Of a stretch of DNA of 64,000 nucleotides, positions 32,425-42,253 are shown piece after piece (the stretch's first letter is position 1; the number at the start of each line of letters is the position of its first letter). The stretch lies in the NCBI RefSeq assembly GCF_021729845.1, contig NZ_CP063397.1:2928001-2992000 (forward strand). The letters run 5' to 3'. A model generated the notes under the pieces. That model made no database searches, was not told the origin of the DNA, and saw nothing but the letters and a program-made list of their open reading frames with translations. The stretch comes from Rhizobium sp. SL42 (lineage in GTDB: Bacteria > Pseudomonadota > Alphaproteobacteria > Rhizobiales > Rhizobiaceae). Position numbers and translations under genes: made by a program.

Positions 32425-32899
32425 AGCCAAATTCCTTCTTTTCTTGTTATTTGTGAGCTGCAGTCTCTCCGGCGCCGATGGCAATTGCGTTAAAATGGGA
32501 CTCATTGCCCCGGAAAACTTCGCACTATGGTTAACGCCCGTTAAACCCTGACGGACATTGGCTTTTCACGCCCTTCACTGGTTTAAATACTGTTAACAAC
32601 CGAAAACCCCGTTAACCGCCGTCCGGGCCATTAATTGTATCGGAAGCCCGAATGTGTCACTACGATACGGTTGAATGGGCTAAAGGCGGAAATCTTTGCC
32701 CCAATGTCGGATAGTGCTAAAACACAACGCGAATGTCAGGATGACAGGCTGCTCCGACGATGAAATCCCAAGGGATTTTCGGCTGGCGTGGCGGCAGGCG
32801 AGGATCCTAAAGTAAGGCAGTCTGACCAGGACTCGAATGCAGGCGGCGCAGAGCCCTTGGATCGAACTGCCGAGAGTAGCGGTAACGAGGCGTAACCCT
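32425..32899. promoter_or_regulatory. 475-bp divergent promoter region rich in TTAA motifs
   Basis: The region contains no gene. It holds six or seven TTAA elements, including two pairs spaced by 6 bp: TTAA at 32531 and 32541, and TTAA at 32583 and 32593. Single TTAA elements lie at 32490, 32612 and 32631. The CtrA consensus is TTAA-N7-TTAA(C), so these are near-matches with one base less. Two GACTC (GANTC, CcrM methylation type) sites also occur, near 32499 and 32830. Confidence 0.45.
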
Positions 32900-35800
32900 A
32901 TGGCGAACAAGAAGTCCGACTCCATTGATGAGAGCGCCTTTCAAGCTCTCGAGGCGGCCCTGAGCATTGATTTCGACAATGAGGCGCCGGCGACCAAACC
33001 CGTCCGACCGGCGGCACGCGCATCGGAGAGCCCCGTGTCTGAACCCGTTCAAAATCCTGCACCGGCTAAGAAGTCTCAGGAACGCCGTACCGTCCGGTCA
33101 AGCGAGCTGGCCCCGGAGCCGGCTCCCAAAGCTCCGACCTTCGCGCCGGCCAACGATACATCGCGCCGCACGCCGGCTGCCATCTTGAAGTCGCTTGACG
33201 GCGCGTCCCTGCCGACAGCACTTCGCAACGCCACGATCATTTCAGCGCTTTGGGTGCTGGGGGCGATCGGATTGACGCAACTGCTCTACGGCGGCCAGAT
33301 GTGGCAGGCACCTTCCGTTGCCGATATCGTCGCAATGCCGGGTGTCGTTGCAATCTTCGTCGGCACCCTTGTGCCGATCATGCTGTTTTTCGCCTTCTCC
33401 ATCATGATGGCCCGCGCTCATGACCTGCGCAATGCGGCACGGTCCATGGCTGAAGTGGCCTTGCGGCTTTCCGAGCCGGAAACCATTGCGTCCGAACGCA
33501 TCATGACGGTCGGCCAGGCCGTGCGCCGTGAAGTTTCGGCCATGAACGAGGGCATCGAACGCACGATCGCCCGTGCGACCGAGCTTGAAACGCTGGTGCA
33601 TTCGGAAGTGACCGCGCTTGAACGCAGCTACACTGACAACGAACTGCGCGTGCGCGGTCTTGTGCATGAACTCGGCGCCGAGCGCGATGCCATCGTTAAC
33701 CACGCCGAGCGTATCCGCTCGTCGATCATCGGCGCGCATGACCAGTTGAAGGAAGAGCTGTCGCTCGCGACGGAGGAAATCTCCGTGCGCCTGCAGACAT
33801 CGGGCGAAGCCTTCGCCTCGATGATCGACACTCGCGCAGCGACGCTGACCGAAAAGTCGGATGCCGCAGTGACTGCACTCGGCTCGCTTCTGACGCACAA
33901 GACCGAGAACATGGTCCAGACGCTGGCCGCGTCCGGAATCTCTCTGGCTTCGGAATTCGATTCGCAGCTTGCTAACCTGTCTTCCACGCTCAGCGAGCGC
34001 GGCAAGGAATTGCTGGGCCAGTTCGAGACCCGCGCATCAACGCTCGACGCCAATACCGAAAAGCTGAACGCCGCATTGAACGAGCGTGCCCGCCAGCTCA
34101 ACGAAACTCTGGTCGAGCGCACCCGCGACATTGCCGATGCACTGAAAAGCGGAGAACGCACCATCACGTCCTCGCTGGACGACGTTCTCGCCAAGCTCAA
34201 CGGCTCGCTTGACGAGCGCGGCCAGTCCTTCCGACAGAGCATGAAGTCGGCGGCCGACGACGCAATTGTCGATCTGGACCTGCGTTCCGGGCTGTTCGAA
34301 GATCGTTTCCAGACGACCATCGGCCAGATCAACACCACCTTCGACACGCGCGTCGCCGAATTCTCCAGCGCTTTCGACCAGCGTGCGGGCACGTTGGACA
34401 ACAAACTGATGGAAAGCCTGGCGCGGATCAACGAGACCGTGACAGGTGGCACGGACTCGATCGACGGCATCCTCACATCGAGCATCGACCGTCTCGGTTC
34501 CACTCTGGCAGATCAGTCGTTTGCCTTTGCTGCCACCCTGGGAACCGGCCAGGAAATGATCGACAGCGCCCTTGCCGATCGCGCTCAGGAAATCGCCGAT
34601 GCCATGTCCGCCAAGGCTGCAGCACTGACCGCGAGCCTGGAGAACGCCCAGAAGCGCATCGACCAGGTTATGGAAGAGCGCGGCGGTGCGCTGTATACGG
34701 CCCTTGCCGACAATCAGACACGTTTTGACGAGACCCTGACCTCGCGCTCCGAACTGATCGTCAACGCGCTCAACAGCAATCAGGACCGTTTTGCCGACAC
34801 GCTGGACAGCAAGAGCCGCGAGATTGCCCACACGCTTGAAACGCAAAGCCGCAATATCGTCGAGAGCGTCGAGGCAGCAAGCCGCGACATCGCCGATACG
34901 CTGGGCACCAAGAGCCTCGAACTCGACATCGCCCTCAGCACAGGCAGTCAGCACCTCGCCGAGACGCTGGAAATCAAGGGTCGCGACATCGCTGAGACCT
35001 TGGGTTCGCAAAGCCTGAACATCGTTCAGTCCATCGACGCGGCCAGCCGCGAGATTGCCGATACCCTGGGCACCAAAAGCCTCGAGCTCGACATCGCCCT
35101 CAGCACCCGCAGCCAGGATATCGCCGAAACGCTGTCCACCGGTCAGCGCAATCTGGAAGAAGCCCTGTCGCAGCGCGCAATCAATATCGTCGATACGGTC
35201 GCCGATGCCGATCGCCGCATCGATGCTGCATTCGCCGAAAAGGCAGACGCGATCCGCAGCGCCTATGGTGAAAACCAGGAGAAACTTGATCTTTCCCTGG
35301 CTGGTCACACGGCCTATCTCGCCTCGACGCTCGAAGACGCGACCGGCACTCTTGAGCGAACACTCGGCCAGAATTCCGGCCGTATCGTCGAAGCCCTGTC
35401 GGACGGACAGCGTCGCCTGGACGAGGCGCTTTCCGAGCGCACCTCGGGCATCATCAACACCGTCGCAGACGCCGATCGCCGCATCGATGCAGCATTCGCC
35501 GAAAAGGCGGAAGCGATCCGCAGCGCCTATGGTGAAAACCATGAAAAGCTCGATCTTTCCCTGGCCGGCCACACCGCCTATCTCGCCTCGACGCTGGAAG
35601 ATGCAAACGGCACGCTGGAGCGGACGCTGAGCCAGAATTCGGGCCGCATTGTCGAGGCACTGTCTGACGGACAACGACGCCTCGAAGATACCCTGACCGA
35701 ACGCGCCTCGGGCATCATCGATGCCGTGGCCGACGCCGATCGACGCATCGATGCCGCGTTTGCCGAAAAGGCGGAATCGGTTCGCAGCGCCTATGGTGAA

Positions 35801-38800
35801 AGCCAGCAACGCCTCGATCTTTCGCTCGCCGGCCACACAGCCTACCTCGCGTCGGCACTGGAAGATGCGGGTGGAGAGCTGGACCGGACGCTTGGACGCC
35901 ATTCCAGCTACATCACCGAGGCGCTTTCGAGCGGCATTACCGATATCGACGGCAAGCTTGCCGGCACCAGCGAGCATCTGCGCAATACGCTGGAAGGTGC
36001 AAACAGCGAACTGTCCCAGACACTCGGCTTCAACACCAACCGCATCGCAGATACGATCGCATCGGGTGTCACCCAGATCGATACCCGGCTCGTCGACACC
36101 CACGAACGCATTCGTTCGACGCTCGATGACCGCACCAATGCAATCTCGACAACGCTGCGTGAAGCCCAGGGCGATCTGGAAAACAGCCTGGTCGAACACT
36201 CGACCTCGCTCGGCGCATCGCTGGCCGCATCGGCCGGCATGCTCGAAATGAGCCTGGAGGATCACGAAGGCACATTGCGTCGCGCTATCGACGACAGCAG
36301 CAAGGCGCTCGATGAGCGCCTGCGCGGGACCGCAGGCTCGCTGACCTCGCAGATCCGCGATGCCGCCGGTGATATCACCCGCTCCGCCCAGGAATTCTCA
36401 GGCGTGGTGGAGCAATCGGTCAGCGGCATGACCTCGCGCCTCGACGAAACCAGCAACCGGATCGAATTGAGCCTTGGTACCCTGGAAGACCGCCTCCGCA
36501 ACGGCTTGGACGGCGTCGACGCCCGCGTCAACGATGCCGGCGAGAAATTTGCAGCCCGCCTCGATGAAAAGGTGACCGCGATCGAGCGCGTTGGCAGCGA
36601 AGCGAGCAGCCGCGTCGCCCAGATCCTCGACGACGGCACAGCCAAGGTCGCCGAAACCTTCGAAGGCCGCACGGCCCAGATCGACGAACGACTGTCGACC
36701 ATGGACCGCGCGCTGAATATCGGCCTTGAAAATGTCAACCGTACCATTGAAGGCAAGGCCGCCGGTCTCGCAGCGGCGCTGCGTGGCGCCGTTGCCGATG
36801 CCGCCCGCGATCTCGACACCGAAGCACAGCGCTCGGTAGACCGTCTGACAGCCTCCAGCACCCAGTTTGCCGAACAGATCGGCGAGCGCAGTGCCGAATT
36901 GAGCCGTACGGTCGAGGAACAGTCGCAGGATCTCACCCGGCGCATTGAAGACACGCAGAGCCGTCTTGCGGGCCAGGCAGCAGCCGTTGCCCAGACCTTC
37001 TCCCAGGCTGGCGATGCGATCAGCAACAAGGTCTCGCAGGCAAGCGATGCCATCACCAGCAAGGTATCTCAGGCAGAAGCGCTGGTCAGCGCGCAGGTCG
37101 CCAACCTGTCGGGCACGCTGGCGGATGTGGGATCGACCCTGGAAGGCCGCACCGCCGCCATCCGCGAAGCGATTGCCGGCAACACGCAAGAACTCGCCGT
37201 AACCATGGATGCGGTCGAAAAGGCGCTCGAAGCACGGGGCAACACCATTCGTTCCGTCCTCGACGACCGGACCCGCGAACTGAACTCGATGCTGTCGAGC
37301 CGCTCGGCAGAACTGTCGCGTCTGATCGACGAAAAGGCCGGTCCGATGATCGCGACCTACGCCCAGACCGGGCGCACCGCAGCCGAACAGATCACTGCCG
37401 CTGCAGAACAGAGCGCCGAACGCCTGCGCAGTGAAAATGCCGCGATCCTTGGTGCGATCACCGAACGCGCCGACCGCGCCGCCGCGACCCTCGGCGCTGC
37501 GGAAAACTCGATAGTCTCGAGTGCCTCGCAACTCATCGAGCGTCTCGGCGAAAGCAATTCCGGTATTTCTGCCATCGTCGAACAGGCGGTTCAGAGCATC
37601 GGCTCGTTGGATAGCCGCCTTGGCGCAACAGCTGCGCGCTTCAACGACACAGCCGGCAAGGCGACCGACATCCTTTCGACGTCGAACCGTCTTCTGGACG
37701 GCCAGTTGGAGCGCCTGACAGTCGTGTCGACCGAAACACTTGGCCAGGTCTCGTCGATCGTTGGCCGTTTCGGCGAACACACCAAGGTGCTTGGCAAGGC
37801 ATCCGAACTTCTCTCGGCCGCCCAGTCCAATCTGGTTGGAACGCTGGAAGAACGTCAGCAGGCCCTGCGCGAGCTCTCGATCGGTCTGGTCAAGCGCTCA
37901 GAAGAAATTGAGAATACCATGCAGAGCCTCGGCAAGATGGTCGAAACCGCCTTCGACCGCGCCGAACAACGTTCGGGCCAGATGGCGGGCAACCTGCGCC
38001 AGAGTGTCCAGGCGTCCTTCACCGACATCGGCCAGATCCTTGGTGAGACGGAAAAGCGCGCCCAGTCGACGGCAGCCAACATGCGAGAGAGCGTTCAGGC
38101 CTCCTTTGCCGACATCGGACAGGTGCTTGGGGAAACGGAAAAGAAGGCACAGGTCACCGCAACCAACATGCGTAATGCCCTGCTCTCCGCCGAACAGGAG
38201 GCACAGGTCTCCATCGACAAGACGCTGACCGAAGCCGAGAAGCGTTCGGGCGAGCTTGCGAACCGTCTGCGCGGCGGCCTCGCTGTATCCCTCAATGACA
38301 TTGACCACCTGCTCGGCGAAGCCGGCCGTAAGTCGGAAGGTGCCGCCGTCGCCCTTCGCGAAGCCATGCAGCAGGCAGTGACCGAGGCCGTCGCCCGCTT
38401 TGCCGGCGCCACGGATGAAATCCGTCGCTCGGCCACCGACATCCGCAAGGAGTTGGATCTGACCCGCAACGAATTGAAGCGCGGCGCGTTCGATCTGCCG
38501 GAAGAGGCCAAGGAAAGTGCCGCCGCGATGCGCCGCGCCGTGGCCGAACAGATCAAGGCCCTGCAGGACATTTCACAGCTTGTTGGCCGCACCAGCCAGA
38601 CGCTGGAAATCTCTGAACCGGTCGCCCGCCGATTGGCTGAAGCCCAGCCGGAGCCGGTCCGTCGCGCCCCGGCCGCAGCACCGATCCCTGCGCCACAAGC
38701 CCAGCCGGTTGCCCGCCCCGCCGAAAATCTCGGCCTGCGCGGCAGCCTGGAGCTTGGCGAAAGCTACGGCCAGCCGGCACAGCCGGCGAGCCGTGTCGAA

Positions 38801-39292
38801 GGCGGCGGCTGGATCAGTGACCTTTTGCGCGGCGCCTCGCGCGACGAGACTGCAGCTGCTGCGCCCACGCCGGCTCGTGCCGCCCCTGCCCGTCCGGCAC
38901 CGGAAGCTCCGGCCGCTCAACGGCAGGCCGACAGCCGCAATCCGCGTCACATGGTCGAATCGCTGAATTCGCTTTCGGTCGATATCGCCCGGGCCATCGA
39001 TCATGATGCATCGGTCGAACTCTGGCGCCGCTACCAGCGCGGAGAACGCGATGTGTTCACCCGTCGCCTGTATACGCTGAAAGGCCAGCAGACCTTTGAC
39101 GAGATCAAGCGGAAATATGACCGGGAACCGGAATTCCGCGTCGCCGTCGATCGCTACATCGCTGATTTCGAAAAGCTGCTGGCCGATGTTGCCCGCACGG
39201 ATCGCGACAAGAGCGTGACCCAGTCCTACCTCACCTCCGACACCGGCAAGGTTTATACCATGCTCGCGCACGCCGCCGGCCGCTTCAGCTAA
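32900..39292 (+). CDS. rgsE: growth pole ring protein GPR/RgsE-like, giant coiled-coil membrane protein
   Basis: This 2130-residue protein matches the layout of GPR of Agrobacterium and RgsE of Sinorhizobium, which form a ring at the growing pole and are needed for unipolar growth. Order: a disordered Pro/Ala-rich N-terminus (about 30-95), two membrane helices (about 111-129 and 147-171), roughly 1700 residues of apolipoprotein-like coiled coil with recurrent units (ALSERTSGIINTVADADRRI, RTAAIREAIAG and others), a Pro/Ala-rich linker (about 1905-2030) and a conserved C-terminal domain with SVELWRRYQRGERDVFTRRL. The ATG at 32900 has GAGG 9 nt upstream; an upstream in-frame ATG at 32837 is less likely. 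It is monocistronic with a strong terminator. The name rests on architecture and length, not on a search. Confidence 0.85.
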   Translation: MANKKSDSIDESAFQALEAALSIDFDNEAPATKPVRPAARASESPVSEPVQNPAPAKKSQERRTVRSSELAPEPAPKAPTFAPANDTSRRTPAAILKSLDGASLPTALRNATIISALWVLGAIGLTQLLYGGQMWQAPSVADIVAMPGVVAIFVGTLVPIMLFFAFSIMMARAHDLRNAARSMAEVALRLSEPETIASERIMTVGQAVRREVSAMNEGIERTIARATELETLVHSEVTALERSYTDNELRVRGLVHELGAERDAIVNHAERIRSSIIGAHDQLKEELSLATEEISVRLQTSGEAFASMIDTRAATLTEKSDAAVTALGSLLTHKTENMVQTLAASGISLASEFDSQLANLSSTLSERGKELLGQFETRASTLDANTEKLNAALNERARQLNETLVERTRDIADALKSGERTITSSLDDVLAKLNGSLDERGQSFRQSMKSAADDAIVDLDLRSGLFEDRFQTTIGQINTTFDTRVAEFSSAFDQRAGTLDNKLMESLARINETVTGGTDSIDGILTSSIDRLGSTLADQSFAFAATLGTGQEMIDSALADRAQEIADAMSAKAAALTASLENAQKRIDQVMEERGGALYTALADNQTRFDETLTSRSELIVNALNSNQDRFADTLDSKSREIAHTLETQSRNIVESVEAASRDIADTLGTKSLELDIALSTGSQHLAETLEIKGRDIAETLGSQSLNIVQSIDAASREIADTLGTKSLELDIALSTRSQDIAETLSTGQRNLEEALSQRAINIVDTVADADRRIDAAFAEKADAIRSAYGENQEKLDLSLAGHTAYLASTLEDATGTLERTLGQNSGRIVEALSDGQRRLDEALSERTSGIINTVADADRRIDAAFAEKAEAIRSAYGENHEKLDLSLAGHTAYLASTLEDANGTLERTLSQNSGRIVEALSDGQRRLEDTLTERASGIIDAVADADRRIDAAFAEKAESVRSAYGESQQRLDLSLAGHTAYLASALEDAGGELDRTLGRHSSYITEALSSGITDIDGKLAGTSEHLRNTLEGANSELSQTLGFNTNRIADTIASGVTQIDTRLVDTHERIRSTLDDRTNAISTTLREAQGDLENSLVEHSTSLGASLAASAGMLEMSLEDHEGTLRRAIDDSSKALDERLRGTAGSLTSQIRDAAGDITRSAQEFSGVVEQSVSGMTSRLDETSNRIELSLGTLEDRLRNGLDGVDARVNDAGEKFAARLDEKVTAIERVGSEASSRVAQILDDGTAKVAETFEGRTAQIDERLSTMDRALNIGLENVNRTIEGKAAGLAAALRGAVADAARDLDTEAQRSVDRLTASSTQFAEQIGERSAELSRTVEEQSQDLTRRIEDTQSRLAGQAAAVAQTFSQAGDAISNKVSQASDAITSKVSQAEALVSAQVANLSGTLADVGSTLEGRTAAIREAIAGNTQELAVTMDAVEKALEARGNTIRSVLDDRTRELNSMLSSRSAELSRLIDEKAGPMIATYAQTGRTAAEQITAAAEQSAERLRSENAAILGAITERADRAAATLGAAENSIVSSASQLIERLGESNSGISAIVEQAVQSIGSLDSRLGATAARFNDTAGKATDILSTSNRLLDGQLERLTVVSTETLGQVSSIVGRFGEHTKVLGKASELLSAAQSNLVGTLEERQQALRELSIGLVKRSEEIENTMQSLGKMVETAFDRAEQRSGQMAGNLRQSVQASFTDIGQILGETEKRAQSTAANMRESVQASFADIGQVLGETEKKAQVTATNMRNALLSAEQEAQVSIDKTLTEAEKRSGELANRLRGGLAVSLNDIDHLLGEAGRKSEGAAVALREAMQQAVTEAVARFAGATDEIRRSATDIRKELDLTRNELKRGAFDLPEEAKESAAAMRRAVAEQIKALQDISQLVGRTSQTLEISEPVARRLAEAQPEPVRRAPAAAPIPAPQAQPVARPAENLGLRGSLELGESYGQPAQPASRVEGGGWISDLLRGASRDETAAAAPTPARAAPARPAPEAPAAQRQADSRNPRHMVESLNSLSVDIARAIDHDASVELWRRYQRGERDVFTRRLYTLKGQQTFDEIKRKYDREPEFRVAVDRYIADFEKLLADVARTDRDKSVTQSYLTSDTGKVYTMLAHAAGRFS
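34832..35161 (+). repeat. 165-bp tandem repeat, two units, inside the ring-protein gene
   Basis: Two units of 55 codons (residues about 645-754) begin at 34832 and 34997. The shared core is ADTLGTKSLELDIALST, and the DNA is nearly identical over the middle of each unit. A recent duplication is the simplest explanation. Confidence 0.85.
35168..35959 (+). repeat. 264-bp tandem repeat, three units, inside the ring-protein gene
   Basis: Three units of 88 codons (residues about 757-1020) start near 35168, 35432 and 35696. Each contains ADADRRIDAAFAEKA and SLAGHTAYLAS; the third is the most diverged. The exact 264-bp spacing was checked at three landmark positions (35211, 35475, 35739). Confidence 0.9.
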
Positions 39293-39337
39293 GCAGCCTG
39301 AAAGGCGGCGGGTATCGCGCCAGACTGAAAACAAAAA

Positions 39338-39369
39338 AGCCCCGGATCTGAATAGGATCCGGGGCTTTT
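39338..39369. terminator. bidirectional terminator between ring-protein gene and lipoprotein gene
   Basis: An 11-bp stem (39338-39348 with 39356-39366, AGCCCCGGATC) is flanked by A6 and T4. It lies between the convergent stops at 39292 and 39390. Confidence 0.93.
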
Positions 39370-39389
39370 CTGACTCAAACCATAAAAAG

Positions 39390-40016
39390 TCAGATGGCGA
39401 TCAGCGCCCAGTTGACGATCTCTGCCGTGACCGAGCCGAACGCCTTGTCCATTGCCGTGACATAGGCCTCGTTGCTCGTGCCAGCCGCGCGCGCTTCCGC
39501 CCGGAATACCTTCTGGGCAACAACCGTTCCGTTGCGATCATTGAGCAGCTTGGCCGAAATCTCTACGACACCGTGGTCACCGCCGACGGTTGCCACTTCA
39601 AACGCACGGACATCGGTGATCAGCTGATAGTCGATGGCAAGGCCCTGCCCCGGCTTCCCGACACCACCCAGACGTCCGGAGTCCTCGAACGCCTCCACCA
39701 GCTTCGACTGGACCATGCGTGTGAGTTTGTCGCTCCATTGCGACTTGGACAGATAGCGGATCTCGGAGTTTGAAACGCGCACCAGGATCTGCTCGCTGTC
39801 GACCGCCCTGAGCGCCGTCGGATCAGCGATGAGTAGCTGCCTGTTCTTGGCGGAAGCATTCGTCGAGACGACACCACTTGCGGACAGATCAAACGTATCA
39901 TTCGGCGCCTTGGAAGCGCAGCCTGACAGGCCGGCAAGCAACATCGGCATGACCACGGCGCCGAGCACCCGCGCACGCCCGCGACGCACCTCTTCTCCCA
40001 AGCCGGACATAGTCAT
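39390..40016 (-). CDS. ABC transport auxiliary lipoprotein, PqiC/YmbA-like
   Basis: This 208-residue lipoprotein has a lipobox (MLLAGLSGCAS) after a basic n-region and belongs to the ABC-type transport auxiliary lipoprotein group found with MCE proteins. It probably sits in the outer membrane and helps the Mla-like system pass lipids across the periplasm. The start is uncertain: an ATG at 40049 overlaps the mlaD stop (ATGA), while the ATG at 40016 has GGAAGGGAA 9 nt upstream and gives a shorter, more usual signal peptide; I chose the latter. It is the last gene of the mlaE-mlaF-mlaD operon. Confidence 0.8.
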   Translation of the reverse strand: MTMSGLGEEVRRGRARVLGAVVMPMLLAGLSGCASKAPNDTFDLSASGVVSTNASAKNRQLLIADPTALRAVDSEQILVRVSNSEIRYLSKSQWSDKLTRMVQSKLVEAFEDSGRLGGVGKPGQGLAIDYQLITDVRAFEVATVGGDHGVVEISAKLLNDRNGTVVAQKVFRAEARAAGTSNEAYVTAMDKAFGSVTAEIVNWALIAI

Positions 40017-40045
40017 GCTGTCATTTCCCTTCCGGTTCTGGTCCT

Positions 40046-41419
40046 TCATCGGCGTGTTCGCCCGTCAAATTGCTTGACCGTGTCGCCGCCGAAGATCAAC
40101 CGCTGCGGGTCGTTGTCGAAATTGGTAATCGCATCGTTCAGGCCACGCACGGTCTGGCGCGTGTCGTTGACCAAGGTCTGGATGTCACGCAAGCCGGTGC
40201 TGGAGAAGCGTTGCAGGTTCTCGGCAATCGGCCCGATCCGGGCATTGAGGTTCTCGGCCGTCAGCCGGATCTGTTCCAGCGTCTTGCGCGCCTCGGCGCT
40301 GAGCGAATTGGTATCGTCCGACCCAAGGAAGCTGTCGACCTTCTTCAGGATTCCATCCACCTGCTGCGACGCATTGTTCAGACGATTGGCGAGTTGGGTA
40401 AAGTCGTCGATCGCCTTGTTGATGTCGTCCTTGCGACCGGTAATGCTGACGGAAAGGTCCTTGAACCCGGCAATTGCGGCGCGCGCATCGGCAGATGCCA
40501 CAGAGACATCATCCACGACCTTGCCGACCTTCTGGCTGTCGACAGCGTCGACCAGCTTGGACACCTTCTGCAAGGTCAGGTCCGCATTGCTGCCGAAACG
40601 CTGAAAGGTTTCTGCTGTCTGCTTGAAGCTGTCGATGGCCGGACCGACCCGATCAGATGCGGCGGCGATACTTGCCGTCGCCCGCTCGGTATTGGTCAGG
40701 ATCTTGTCGATTTTTTCCGAATTGAGCGCCTTGAACAGGTCTTCGGCGGCAGCGAGGGTCGAATCCAGTCGACCCGACAGGCCGGATACGGATTCGGACA
40801 ACGCGCTCACGCTTTTCAGGAACTGATCGATGCCCTTGGCATTGTCGGCCAGCGATTTGGAAAATACTTCGGCATTTTTCACCGTATTGGTCAAAGGCGT
40901 GCGCGCATCGCTGATGAAGCCCTGCAATTCGCCAATGGCATCATTGGCCCGCTGCAGGATCTTGTCGGCGGTGGAAAGCAGGTTTGTCACGCTCGACTGA
41001 TCAGCCATCAGCACCGCCGGCTCTCCCGTCGCCATCGCCTTGGCAAGGATATTTTCCTTGTCGTCGGCGGTGCCGCCGGAAAGCTCGATATAGGCGGCCC
41101 CGGTCAAGCCCTGGATTTCCAGAACCGCCTTCGTGGAGGAGGTCACCGGCGCATCGGCGCGAACTTCCGTAAACGCTACCGAAAACTGCGGGTCATCATT
41201 GTCGATGTAGAGGTTGCGGACCGATCCGACGGCGATGCCGTTGAAGCGAACCGGCGAACCGATGCTCAGGCCGTTGGCAGAGCCCGGAATGCGAATGGCG
41301 AGCGGCGCCACCGGCCCGCCACGGCCATATTCCGCCATCCAGTAGACGAAGCCGAAGGCGGCTCCGATGACCATCAGGGTGAAAAAGCCGACGAGGGCAT
41401 AGTTGGCTTTGGTTTCCAT
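40046..41419 (-). CDS. mlaD: MCE/MlaD-family lipid-binding protein
   Basis: The 457-residue protein has an N-terminal membrane anchor (NYALVGFFTLMVIGAAFGFVYWM) and one MCE domain (LAIRIPGSANGLSIGSPVRFNGIAVGSV, VEIQGLTGAAYIELSGG-type end), then about 300 residues of helical sequence ending in a region with LNARIGPIAENLQRFSS. It is longer than E. coli MlaD (183 aa), closer to PqiB/YebT-like long forms, and could form a hexameric tube across the periplasm. It lies 7 bp after mlaF and is coupled to the lipoprotein gene. Confidence 0.88.
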   Translation of the reverse strand: METKANYALVGFFTLMVIGAAFGFVYWMAEYGRGGPVAPLAIRIPGSANGLSIGSPVRFNGIAVGSVRNLYIDNDDPQFSVAFTEVRADAPVTSSTKAVLEIQGLTGAAYIELSGGTADDKENILAKAMATGEPAVLMADQSSVTNLLSTADKILQRANDAIGELQGFISDARTPLTNTVKNAEVFSKSLADNAKGIDQFLKSVSALSESVSGLSGRLDSTLAAAEDLFKALNSEKIDKILTNTERATASIAAASDRVGPAIDSFKQTAETFQRFGSNADLTLQKVSKLVDAVDSQKVGKVVDDVSVASADARAAIAGFKDLSVSITGRKDDINKAIDDFTQLANRLNNASQQVDGILKKVDSFLGSDDTNSLSAEARKTLEQIRLTAENLNARIGPIAENLQRFSSTGLRDIQTLVNDTRQTVRGLNDAITNFDNDPQRLIFGGDTVKQFDGRTRR

Positions 41420-41426
41420 GTATCAG

Positions 41427-42245
41427 TCACTCTACCGGATGCACGCCGGACGATTCCGGCCGAGGAATGGAGCGGGCCCGCTTGCCCTTGAAATAGGATT
41501 TCACCCACGGATCGTCATAGGCGAGCATGTCGTCTAGCGTGCCCTCGACCAGTACCTTCTTCTGTCCCAGCACCGCGATACGGTCGCAGACCGAGAACAG
41601 GCTGTCGAGATCGTGAGTGACCATGTAGACCGTCAATCCAAGCGTATCGCGCAACCGGGCGATCAGATCGTCGAATTCGGCAGCGCCAATCGGGTCGAGA
41701 CCGGACGTCGGCTCGTCGAGAAACACGAGATCAGGATCAAGGGCGAGAGCCCGTGCAAGTGCGGCGCGCTTGATCATGCCGCCCGACAGTTCCGAGGGAT
41801 ATTTGTCTGCCGCATCCGGATGCAGACCGACAAGTTCGATCTTCAGATAGGCAAGCTCGTCCATCAGCCACTGAGGCAGATCAAGGTACTCACGCATTGG
41901 CAACTGGATATTCTCCTTGACGGTCAAGGCAGAAAATAGGGCGCCATGCTGAAAAAGCACGCCCAGTCGCGTATCGAGCATTGTCCGCTCACGCTCGTCG
42001 ACCTCGTCGTAATCGGCGCCAAGGATCTCGATCTTGCCCGAGCGGCGCGGCAGCAGTCTGAGGACTGTCCGCATCAGAACGGACTTGCCGGCACCCGACG
42101 CCCCGACGAACCCCAGGATCTCGCCCCGGTAGATATCGAGATCGAGCTTGTCGAGCACGACATTGTCGCCGAAGGCGACGGTCAGTCCCTTGACGGAAAG
42201 GATCGTTTCCCGGTCTTTCATCGTCGCGTTTTTCTTCCCTTCCAT
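41427..42245 (-). CDS. mlaF: ABC transporter ATP-binding protein, MlaF-like
   Basis: The 272-residue ATPase has Walker A FVGASGAGKSVLMRTVL, Q-loop region RLGVLFQHGALFSALTVKEN, signature LSGGMIKRAALARALA, Walker B LVFLDEPTSGLDP and the switch His in YMVTHDLDSLF. Combined with the MlaE and MlaD neighbours it is the MlaF-type subunit driving lipid movement between inner and outer membranes. The ATG at 42245 has GAGGG 5 nt upstream; a TTG at 42257 overlapping the mlaE stop is an alternative. Confidence 0.92.
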   Translation of the reverse strand: MEGKKNATMKDRETILSVKGLTVAFGDNVVLDKLDLDIYRGEILGFVGASGAGKSVLMRTVLRLLPRRSGKIEILGADYDEVDERERTMLDTRLGVLFQHGALFSALTVKENIQLPMREYLDLPQWLMDELAYLKIELVGLHPDAADKYPSELSGGMIKRAALARALALDPDLVFLDEPTSGLDPIGAAEFDDLIARLRDTLGLTVYMVTHDLDSLFSVCDRIAVLGQKKVLVEGTLDDMLAYDDPWVKSYFKGKRARSIPRPESSGVHPVE

Positions 42246-42253
42246 CCGCGCCC

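Noticed and set aside
35168..35959. CRISPR-like or mobile repeat array
   Set aside because: The 264-bp units are in-frame protein repeats within one gene, without short repeats, unique spacers or ends of a mobile element.
34037..36265. 742-codon open frame antisense to the ring-protein gene
   Set aside because: It mirrors the low-complexity, repeat-rich sense codons; the protein is repetitive in step with the sense repeats and has no own ribosome site or family similarity.
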